NCBI RefSeq assembly: GCF_021290925.1
Contig: NZ_JAJSLX010000005.1
Coordinates: 124,001 to 188,000 of the forward strand
Length of the DNA stretch: 64,000 bases
Direction: 5' to 3'
From: Sessilibacter corallicola
GTDB lineage: Bacteria > Pseudomonadota > Gammaproteobacteria > Pseudomonadales > Cellvibrionaceae
Positions within the stretch are counted from its first letter, which is position 1, and each line of letters starts with the position of its first letter. The notes beneath the pieces are model-generated. The model did not search any database and was not told the origin of the DNA. It worked only from the letters and a program-made list of their open reading frames with translations. Made by a program: the position numbers and the translations under genes. Shown piece by piece: positions 37,142-45,500 of this stretch.

Positions 37142-38491
37142 TTAATCGTGAATATTAGTTAAACGGTAGAAGGTAATGATGTCGCCGTCACTGTCGTTAC
37201 CACGATTATTTTGCGTGTACGCGCCCGCTTTAAAATACATCCATTCGTCAGAACGATCGTAACCGCTGTTTAATTGATTCATATTGAAGCTCGTGCTACC
37301 AATAATTGCTCCGTCACGGTCGCCACGACGAATAATTATTTCAATTTCAGCGCCTTCATTAATAATTTGATAAGAGAATAATTCATCTAAAGCAATTCCA
37401 TTGGATGGATTGTTGCAATCCTCATTACCAATAATATTAAAATCAATGTCATCGCCATCTCTGACTTCATGGGAAACATAAATACAACCGCGGTCGTCGC
37501 CCGGATTTTTACGATAATACAACCGTGCGGGTTCATCGTTGTCGGCATGAATTTGACCGATGATTGTTCTCCCTACGTGCACGCCAAAACCGCTGGTAGT
37601 AACTTTATTCACGCGTAATGTTGCGGAGAGAACGCCATTAGTACCACCCCAATTGCTTGCGTTTCCAGGTTGATAACCTAATCGCCAGTTATTGCCGTTG
37701 ACCCCTGTAGTTGAAATATTGGTGTTTCCTGCGCGCAGCATTTCGCGTAACTCTGAGCGAACAAAAGAGGTATTTGTACTCGTTTTTGCGCCGTCCAACC
37801 GCGTAACAAAACGCATTCCACCGTCTGTGTGAGTAAAGAAAAATGCTCGTGATTCGGCAGAAATTTCGTCCCAACGTAATTCGCCAAAACGTTCGGATTC
37901 ACCGTCGCTGGCGAAGGCTGGAGTATCAATGACCCAATCGGATAAATCGAAATTTTCCCAGGGTTCTTTATTGGGATCTAGGCCAAATTGATTGTCAGCA
38001 CCAGTTCCTCGAATTAACCACTGCTGATTGACATTACTGTTTTGCGAATTCCACAAATAGATTAATTGGCCATTCGAAGCGCCGTTGTTTCCGTCAATTG
38101 AAAAACTAACCCCACGTTTTTTTATACGTGTTGTGCCATTAGTTAATGCAATTCTTTCCCAGTGTTGGTTTCTATTGTTGGCGTTACAAGGTTGTAAAAC
38201 AACGGGTTGGCGCCGAGCGCCACCGTCACCGCCATCCAAGCAATGGTTGCTGTTCATTTTTTGTAATTGAATGAAGCGGCCATCGACATCCAAGATGTTC
38301 CACTGTTGATTTACGTTAGATGCATTCGAACTTTGTAGCACGATCTGTCTATTGTTTGCGACACCGTTACCGCCATCGATTGAAAAATTGGTTTCGTTTT
38401 TTTCGATTACAACGGTATTCGCAGAAATAACGGAACTGGAAAATAGGCCAATAAATCCCACTGTCGATAATAACCATGTAACTTTTACCAT
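37142..38491 (-). CDS. Secreted alginate lyase, PL7, with N-terminal ricin-type lectin (CBM13)
   Basis: Cleaves alginate by beta-elimination outside the cell or in the periplasm. 449 residues from the ATG at 38489-38491, which begins a signal peptide (VKVTWLLSTVGFIGLFSSSV, cleaved after ISA). Residues 25-165 are a beta-trefoil with three Q-x-W repeats (NVNQQW, NRNQHW, NVNQQW). Residues about 180-449 are the PL7/alginate_lyase2 domain with all three signature blocks: RSELREM near 245, QIH near 311 and YFKAGAYTQ near 418. In PL7, QIH (as opposed to QVH) tends to go with polyguluronate or mixed substrate. No other alginate-use gene lies beside it. Two GntR-like operator candidates lie upstream. 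Confidence 0.94.
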   Translation of the reverse strand: MVKVTWLLSTVGFIGLFSSSVISANTVVIEKNETNFSIDGGNGVANNRQIVLQSSNASNVNQQWNILDVDGRFIQLQKMNSNHCLDGGDGGARRQPVVLQPCNANNRNQHWERIALTNGTTRIKKRGVSFSIDGNNGASNGQLIYLWNSQNSNVNQQWLIRGTGADNQFGLDPNKEPWENFDLSDWVIDTPAFASDGESERFGELRWDEISAESRAFFFTHTDGGMRFVTRLDGAKTSTNTSFVRSELREMLRAGNTNISTTGVNGNNWRLGYQPGNASNWGGTNGVLSATLRVNKVTTSGFGVHVGRTIIGQIHADNDEPARLYYRKNPGDDRGCIYVSHEVRDGDDIDFNIIGNEDCNNPSNGIALDELFSYQIINEGAEIEIIIRRGDRDGAIIGSTSFNMNQLNSGYDRSDEWMYFKAGAYTQNNRGNDSDGDIITFYRLTNIHD

Positions 38492-38596
38492 AATCATCTT
38501 CTCATGAATTTTAATAAAGTGAGGTGTGTGGATGTGAGCTAAGGTCTTCAATTTAGCGGCACAAATTATTACCAATTGTTTTTACAAAGTAAATTT

Positions 38597-38612
38597 AATT
38601 GGTATAACAATT
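38597..38612. promoter_or_regulatory. Candidate uronate-type GntR operator
   Basis: AATTGGTATAACAATT is one base pair short of the perfect palindrome AATTGGTATACCAATT, the form used by ExuR/UxuR-type FCD GntR regulators. It is 106 bases upstream of the alginate lyase start. An inverted partner GTTATACCGAT is at 38691-38701. Confidence 0.4.
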
Positions 38613-38788
38613 ATGCGTATGAGTGTTCTCTTATATTTAGTTTTGTTCTATTCGGTCATTTCTTTGAGTCTTAAATGGCTCAAAATGCAAGTTATACCGA
38701 TTGTAGCCTTTGGTTTTGTAACCTTTATAAATAAAGTTGAGTCTATTTAAAGATCTCTATCCTAGTTATTATTCTATGATTTATTTTT

Positions 38789-38801
38789 TTGGTCTGACCA
38801 A
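38789..38801. promoter_or_regulatory. Palindrome TTGGTC-T-GACCAA
   Basis: Perfect 6+1+6 palindrome. TGGTC-n-GACCA is the general shape of FadR/PdhR-class GntR sites. It lies about 300 bases before the alginate lyase start, so its target is uncertain. Confidence 0.4.
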
Positions 38802-38936
38802 TTTTGGTTTGTCGAGGGTGCAGTTAAAAGCAGAGGGAAAATAACGACGCAACACCAGCGTGTCGGTTGTGGTTAGTGGTTTTATGAATCGTATTGGATT
38901 GCTGGTGGAAGGGAATTAAATGCTAGCAGATGAGAT

Positions 38937-38975
38937 TACACAGAGTCGTAAAAGAAGTTTTTACGGCTCTGTGTA
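38937..38975 (-). terminator. Long hairpin after the DUF547 gene
   Basis: Seventeen-base stem: 38937-38953 (TACACAGAGTCGTAAAA) pairs with 38959-38975 (TTTTACGGCTCTGTGTA) with G-U pairs. It lies 17 bases after the stop of the minus-strand DUF547 gene. There is no clear T-run after it on that strand. Confidence 0.7.
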
Positions 38976-38991
38976 CTGATTAAGATATCAA

Positions 38992-39798
38992 TTAAGGTTG
39001 TTGGTTGATTCGCCAATCGTATTTAATATAAGACACTTTATAATCTTCTGGTAATTTCTCGGATAAATACTGATTGATGTAATTCGGCAAATCTTTTTTC
39101 TTGCCAGATTCTACAAAGTCTTCGGTGTAGAATTTTAAAATGGAAGAAACATTGATTCGTTTTTTATCGTGATCGATATTAAAGTGCACGGGTTTGCTGA
39201 AAAACTCTTTTGCGGCCACATCGAGTTCGGCATCAAGGTTTTCTGCAGTAAACGGTTTTTGTGGTAGGCGAGGACAATCCTTCACCATGCAATTTAAAGC
39301 AAAGTGAGATCTAGGTTCATCTAGCGGGCGAATAACTTTATTTTCATAGTGATACAAATTGGTTTTTTTGCCGGCAATGGTCACTTTTCGCAATAGGAAA
39401 AACGAAGCCCGCTTTATGGTGCTGGTAAAGCCTTTGGGGATATCTCGATCGATAACGCCTTGCATGGCCAGCGCATTGTATGTATTAATGTGGTACGCCA
39501 TTAATACGTCCGCATCTTTAAAATCCTCTGGGTGTGAATCTGGCCCATAAATTTCAATCGCATCAACAACGCTTCTTAATTCTTGTGGGTTCTCTTTAAT
39601 ACCGTAAAAATTAATCCGTCCTTTTTCGTCTACATAAGTGGAAAGCACGTTAGCCCAACTTTGCATGGCTTGTTGGTATTGTTGGGCGGCATTTTCAGTT
39701 TCTGATTGCGCAACGGCAAACGCACTGCTTAGCCCAAAGTCCAGGCATAGTAACCACATGATTATTTTTCGCGGAATATTTGTAATATCAATATTCAT
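38992..39798 (-). CDS. Secreted DUF547 protein
   Basis: 268 residues. A hydrophobic N-terminal segment (IIMWLLCLDFGLSSAFAVAQ) looks like a signal peptide. DUF547 features follow: LMAYHINTYNALAMQGVID, then RSHFALNCMVKDCPRLPQKPF, with the family's conserved H-x-A-L-N-C...CP, then the C-terminal strand-helix block. The biochemical role of DUF547 is not settled. Its start overlaps the stop of the radical SAM gene by one base (TAATG on the minus strand), which points to translational coupling and a shared task. Confidence 0.85.
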   Translation of the reverse strand: MNIDITNIPRKIIMWLLCLDFGLSSAFAVAQSETENAAQQYQQAMQSWANVLSTYVDEKGRINFYGIKENPQELRSVVDAIEIYGPDSHPEDFKDADVLMAYHINTYNALAMQGVIDRDIPKGFTSTIKRASFFLLRKVTIAGKKTNLYHYENKVIRPLDEPRSHFALNCMVKDCPRLPQKPFTAENLDAELDVAAKEFFSKPVHFNIDHDKKRINVSSILKFYTEDFVESGKKKDLPNYINQYLSEKLPEDYKVSYIKYDWRINQQP

Positions 39799-41075
39799 TA
39801 GTCAATCTCTACTGTGTCTAAAAGTTGTGTGCTTGAACATTTACTGCGTGCTTTTTTTGCAGGTAAGGGTTCGTAAAATTCGGTTTGGCCTTTTTCGTTC
39901 TGTACAGTCAAGGGTTTTAAAATGTAATCATCGCGATTGGCGTTATGTTCACACATTGAAACCGGGCCGTCGGCAGTCATCACCATAAATGAACAGGCGT
40001 GTACTCGGTCTTGATTGAGACCGTCGGCGTCCATAAAATTTTGAATAAAAAACGTGAGCTTTTGGACATCGCCTTTGGCAATAAATAAGTGCTTGCCTAA
40101 ATTGTTTGATTGATAGATCGCGTACTGTAAGGCGCGTACCCACCAATCGGGCTTCTTCAAAACGGCTTTTAATGCACTTTTTACAAGCTCGCGGCGGTTT
40201 TTAAATTTTCCGGTAGTAAGCTCAGAAAAATCCCGAAGAAATTCGCCCACTAATTTTTTATCTTCCACTACTGGAAAGATGTTTTTGTTGGCAACAAGAG
40301 TGGGTAAATAACTGTGGCATTCGCTGTGGCCAACGCGTACAGCATCCCAGGGTAAGTTTTTTCCGGCGACCTTTTCGATGGTTCGTTTGACGGTCTCGTG
40401 GCTAATGATTTCTTCTCGACTGCCCCATTCGCCACGACCGGTATCGGCTTGTAAGTTAAACGAGGCCAGCCCGATGACATCAGCATTGTCGCGAAAAAAC
40501 GTTAAAATTTCGGGTAGTTCATGAAAATTATCGGTATGAATGGTGGTGTTAAAAATTACCATCAAGCCCAAGCCGCGGGCTCGTTCAATGTATTCGGCGC
40601 GAATTTCATTCAATTGTTTTTCGGTATCGAAGCCTTTGCGTTTTTGTGTGGAGTCCACATGGAAGGCAATGTCTTTTAATCCGGCATTGGCTAGTTTTTC
40701 GAGCAACGGCCGTGTTGCAGCAATACCGTTCGTGAATAGGGCAGGATAGAGGCCAATACTTGCAGCATAAGCCACAATTTTTATCAGCTCTTTATGCTTG
40801 CGCAGTGTGGGATCACCACCGGTAATTTGCACGTTAACGCCGGTGCCGTAGTGTTCGACCACTTGATCTAAACGGCGATACACTTCGGCAATGGGAATGT
40901 CTTTTACCGATTGAGAATGATCAGATAAATAACACAACGAGCAATCTAAATTACAACGCTGGGTAATTTCTACGGCGACGCAGCCAATGGTTTGGCTGCG
41001 CCCCAAAATTTGGTTCGGTGCATCAATGTGTTGCATACGACTGAGCGTGTTTTTGAGTATGTCTGCTCGCTGCAT
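39798..41075 (-). CDS. Radical SAM protein with C-terminal cysteines
   Basis: 425 residues. The 4Fe-4S-binding motif C-x3-C-x2-C is RCNLDCSLCYL (Cys 41, 45, 48), followed by the GGE-like QITGGDPTLR that binds SAM and by strands of a TIM-like barrel to about residue 240. A 180-residue C-terminal part contains further cysteines (HACSFMVMTADGPVSMCEHN and KKARSKCSST), possibly an auxiliary cluster. The reaction is unknown. It is translationally coupled to a secreted DUF547 gene and is divergent, over about 60 bases, from a secreted catalase-like protein. The three look like one functional module. Confidence 0.88.
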   Translation of the reverse strand: MQRADILKNTLSRMQHIDAPNQILGRSQTIGCVAVEITQRCNLDCSLCYLSDHSQSVKDIPIAEVYRRLDQVVEHYGTGVNVQITGGDPTLRKHKELIKIVAYAASIGLYPALFTNGIAATRPLLEKLANAGLKDIAFHVDSTQKRKGFDTEKQLNEIRAEYIERARGLGLMVIFNTTIHTDNFHELPEILTFFRDNADVIGLASFNLQADTGRGEWGSREEIISHETVKRTIEKVAGKNLPWDAVRVGHSECHSYLPTLVANKNIFPVVEDKKLVGEFLRDFSELTTGKFKNRRELVKSALKAVLKKPDWWVRALQYAIYQSNNLGKHLFIAKGDVQKLTFFIQNFMDADGLNQDRVHACSFMVMTADGPVSMCEHNANRDDYILKPLTVQNEKGQTEFYEPLPAKKARSKCSSTQLLDTVEID

Positions 41076-41134
41076 ATTTGGGAACCTTGGCTCACGGGTA
41101 TCATCTGATTATGCACATTAGGGAGTTGGAAAAT

Positions 41135-42157
41135 ATGCGGTTTTTTAAACATTTTAAGTTCGCGCGATGTTTACATTTAGTGACAATATTCGCATCAAGC
41201 ACCGTGGGCACAGTGACCTTCGCCAATGACGCATCTGAACAAATTGATCAATCAATCAAAAATAGCTTCAACGATATTCAAAGTGCTGTTTTTTCTGACC
41301 CTTACGATGCCTTACCCAAATACAAGGTGACCAAAAAGTTGTTCGGAAAATCGGGCGATCATCCAGACAATCATGTGTTGCGTGCCGCGAGAAGAAGCTT
41401 GACGTCAACGGTGGATTTGTTCGATTTCCCACTCGGCCAAAAGGTTTTTCAACCCAACGGAATTTGCTTTGCTGGGCATTGGTTGATCGAGAGTGACTCC
41501 GAATATACTGGATTATTCGAAGAGGGAACTCGTGTGCCTGTGATTGCTCGCGCATCAGTTGCTTTAGGTGGCACATTGCAAAAACACAAGCGTGCGTTTG
41601 GTATGGCCGTCAAATTGTTTCCACACCCCAATCCAGATTTCCCAGGTAAAACGGCGAACCTTTTTGTCATGAATTCTTTGGGAGGCGTAAAAACTCAACA
41701 CGTTCTTGATCTATCGATGGATAACGCTCCAGCATTGGGCGCGTTACCGCCTATGAATAAATGGGGCACCATGCTTCGTTTGCAGCGTGATTTTGCCAAA
41801 GCCGATCGTGAATTAAGTGGCGATGATTCAGAAATTGCCTATCGGCCAGTGGATGCGTTAGCCAATATTAATAGTCGTAATGGAAACGCTCTTGAGACTG
41901 TTTATTCCCCAACTTGGGTTCGATTAAGTATTGATAAACACATACCAAAAATGGACCAGGATGATTTTCGAAATGAACTGCGTGTAAACCAATATCCAGA
42001 GGGAAAATTGGTTTGGCATATTGACGTAGCTGCAGGTGAAATATCCAACAAGAAGCAAGCACAGTGGCAACGTATTGGTCGATTAGAATTAACGAGTTCC
42101 ATCACATCAAAAACTTGTGACCAGCGTTTGCATTTTCAACATCCGCTAGGGCAATAG
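41135..42157 (+). CDS. Secreted catalase-superfamily-like protein
   Basis: 340 residues from the ATG at 41135. Upstream in-frame starts (TTG 41078, ATG 41111) would leave the signal peptide buried, while 41135 gives RFFKHFKFARCLHLVTIFAS, with cleavage expected after VTFA, and has GGAG upstream. The middle region resembles the core of haem catalases: PNGICFAGHWLIESDSEYTG, EGTRVPVIARASVALGG, HKRAFGMAVKLFPH and TANLFVMNSLGG line up with the catalase H-G, R-F-S, D-P-R-G-F-A-V-K-F and P-I-F-F-I-R-D blocks. It is shorter than true catalases, and I do not see the C-terminal proximal-tyrosine block, so haem binding and activity are uncertain. It resembles the y4iL-type catalase-like proteins. Divergent from the radical SAM/DUF547 pair. 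Confidence 0.7.
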   Translation: MRFFKHFKFARCLHLVTIFASSTVGTVTFANDASEQIDQSIKNSFNDIQSAVFSDPYDALPKYKVTKKLFGKSGDHPDNHVLRAARRSLTSTVDLFDFPLGQKVFQPNGICFAGHWLIESDSEYTGLFEEGTRVPVIARASVALGGTLQKHKRAFGMAVKLFPHPNPDFPGKTANLFVMNSLGGVKTQHVLDLSMDNAPALGALPPMNKWGTMLRLQRDFAKADRELSGDDSEIAYRPVDALANINSRNGNALETVYSPTWVRLSIDKHIPKMDQDDFRNELRVNQYPEGKLVWHIDVAAGEISNKKQAQWQRIGRLELTSSITSKTCDQRLHFQHPLGQ

Positions 42158-42569
42158 TTAACAAGTTAGTCGTTAATCAAAGGCTTTTATAAAGAACGCA
42201 GAATAATATTGGTTTTTTCAGATTTGTTGCTCGGGAAAGCTATTTGATTAAGATTAGAAAAATGTGTTTTATAGTTAATCTGACTATGGAAATATTTTAT
42301 AAGGCTTATTGTTCATAAAAGTTGTAATTTATGTCTAAAAATACTGTGAAAGAGTTCTAGAACCTGGGACACTGACTGTGCGTTTTACACTCTTTAACAC
42401 GAGTTCGTTTAAACTAGGTAGCCTGAATGGGTTTCAGGATTCTTAATTAAGACTTAAGTTATTTATCGATTGGGTAATATTCTTCGACCCCTTTTTGATC
42501 AAAATATGGCTTAACATACCTCTTCATTGGTAGTTCGGAGTTAGGCCCGCACAAGAGACTAAGGACAGC
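42158..42569. other. Intergenic region upstream of the RHS gene
   Basis: 412 AT-rich bases between the catalase-like gene and the RHS gene. No gene or clear terminator seen. It should contain the RHS promoter. The RHS ATG has AAGGACAGC just upstream. Confidence 0.5.
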
Positions 42570-45500
42570 ATGTTTGACCTGCACGTAAAAGGTAAAGATG
42601 GCGAGCGCTACCTGCTCAGACCAGGATTCGGCACATCTACACCAACCTCCGGTGGACCCAGCGCCGCTGAGGCAAATCGATTACTGCATTCTTTCGATGC
42701 AAAAACTCTTCAAGCCATTTACCAGCATTTTTTTGGCTTGGGGCGTCCTATTGATCCTTTCGAAGAACAAAAAGCATTTCCCCAAGGTAATGGCGTTTCT
42801 CGCCAGCCGAGTTCACCCATTGCTCAAAACGAAGATGTTAATTTATACGCAGCGCGTTACCAATTTGGCGATGGTATCAACAAGCCACTGTTTTTGGCTT
42901 TTATCAGTAAGCGTATTGTTGTTGATCCTGCACCGCTGAGTAATTACGAAAACGAAGAGCTCGGCGGCAATTTAAAAGTAAAAATCCGTCAAGCGTTACA
43001 AGAAATTATTAACCAAGAAAAACTCGAAGCCGCGCAAATTGATGCGGAATATCAAAAGCGTACTCGCCTTGGAAAAGTGTGGGCGCACGGCAAAGCCGCA
43101 GGTGAAGGTTTAGGCGAAGCCGCATGGGGCTTGGCGGTTTGGGTAAAAGATGTTGGCGAAGTCGCTTTCTATACCAGCCCTATTCGTCAAGCTTACCTTA
43201 CCGCGAGTCACGCCATTGAAGCCGGTGAGTTGTCTAAAGATGTGTGGGCCGAGTCGCACAAAGAATTTCTAACCGGCGCTAAAAAAGAGCTCGTTGATGT
43301 TTTGGGTTTTGATCCCTCAACCATCACGATGGATCAGTTATATACCGCGTTTGATGTGGCGGAATTGGTGTATAGCGACGATAGCGTACGCAATATTTTT
43401 TATCGATTCACCAAAGACTACGCGGCCGCACAACACAGCACTGAGATCGCCGAATTTGCCGGCGGCGGTGTTTTTGAAATTATTTTAACCGTCATTTTAG
43501 CCGTGTTTACCGGTGGTGCGGGTGCGGTGGCGTCAATGGCTGGTAAAGCGCGCCACATGAAACACTTCTCCAAAGTGGGCGACTTGGTGATGGAATACGC
43601 CAAAGTTCTGAAACGTCGCAAGCAAATCCTCGAAGAAAACAACGGAAAATCCAACAAAGGTGATCTGTCCGATTTAACCACCAACGAATCCGTTGAAGCT
43701 AAAACTCCCGAAAAAGCCACCGGCCAGGGCAGTCACAGCGGTGATGATAATCCAGGAAAAAACCAAGCGGAAGACGGCCAAGGCGGAACCACCGATACCA
43801 ATCAATGTTCTCCCGCAAACAGCCACACTTGTACCAATGGTGAGCCGATCAGCATGGTCACAGGTGAGGAATTGCTCGAACAGCAAGACTTTGTTTTCAA
43901 AGGCCCATTACCTCTGGCCTGGAAGCGCACCTATCGAACCACCAACCCACGCAATCGCACATTGGGTTTTGGCTGGGGACATCCTGCGTGTGAAAACTTA
44001 TTTATTCTTGATGACGGTCAGGTTCGGTTCACCACCCTAGAAGGCCGTTACATTCTTATTCCCGAGCCTAAACTCGGCGAAACCACGGTGAACAAAGCAG
44101 AAGGGTTACGCTTAACTGCTGCCAATGACGGCTTTGTTCTCCAGCAAAAAGGCGCGCCGGATAAATTCTTCCAAGGCTATGGCGCGCGCAAAAAAATCAC
44201 CCACTGGGTGGATAACGCCGGTAACGCGCTGTCGTTTAATTACGACAATGACCTTCGTCGCCGTTTAGAGAACATTTCCTCCAGTTGGGGTCAGCGCTTA
44301 GACTTTACCTACAACGGCCAGGGGTTTATCTCGGCAATTGAGTTGGTGTCAGAGCACAAGGATTCCAACTCAGAAACCGCCACCGCAAACAGCCACACCT
44401 TAGTTAAATACGGTTACGACGAGCACGGTGATCTTATCGCCATTACCGATGCTAATGGTCACCGAGAAACCTTCGAATACACCAACCACATTGTCACCAA
44501 GCGCACGCTAAAAACCGGATTCAGTTTTTATTTTGAGTGGGACAAGTTCACACCTGAGGCAAAATGTATTCGTCAGTGGGGCGATAAAAATCAGTACGAC
44601 TACCGCTTTGAATGGGACGATGCCAACAAGCGCTCGAAAGCCATCGACAGTAACGGCGGCGTACTGAGCTACCAATACAACGATCGCGGTCAGATCATCC
44701 GCGAAACCGATGCCGAAGGCGGTGAAACCCTCAATAGCTACGACGACTACGGCCGTCTGCTTAGTACGCGCAACCCCAATGGCGATGCAACGCAATACCG
44801 ATACAACGTCGACGGCGATTTAATTCAAATTGCCAACGCCCTCAATCAAACCCAAAACTTCGCCTACAACGACGAACAACAACTCAGCCAAATTACCGAC
44901 GCACTCGGCAATCAATGGCAGCGGGAATACACCGAGTCTGGTCAGCTCAAACGCCAAACTGACCCCGAAGGCAACACCGTTGACTATCAGTACAACGCGC
45001 AAGGCTTGCCCACACAAATTACCCGAGTAGGACGTGACGGTTACTCCATCAGCCAAATGCTGAATTGGGATGAGCGCGGTCAACTCATTGAAGAGATCAA
45101 ACCCGACGGCCAAACCACGCAGTATCAATACGATGATCTCGGTAACATCACGGCCGTGACCACCCCGGTCGGCACCCATCAATACCGTTACGACAGCCGT
45201 GGCAACGTGACTTTAGCCATTGATCCTACCGGTGGCGTGACCCGTTTTGCCTACAACGCAAACGATCAATTGGTGCGCTATACCGACATCAGTGGCCGAA
45301 CCACCGAGTATTTTTACGAAGGTTTAGCGCAAGTCACCAAAAAAGTCTTACCCAATGGCTTGGCCATTCATTACGAGTACGACAAAGAACGCAACCTCAC
45401 AGGATTAATCAACGAAAACGGTGAACGCTACACGCTGGAATACGATCGCAATGAACGCCTCGTGCGTGAGATCGGATTTGACGGCCGCGAACAGCGCTAC

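Larger units (their letters stand above)
38492..38991. other. Intergenic region upstream of the alginate lyase
   Basis: 500 AT-rich bases. It holds two palindromes resembling GntR/FadR-type operators (38597-38612 and 38789-38801), a distal GTTATACCGAT at 38691-38701 that mirrors the first, and the terminator hairpin of the DUF547 gene at 38937-38975. Confidence 0.55.
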
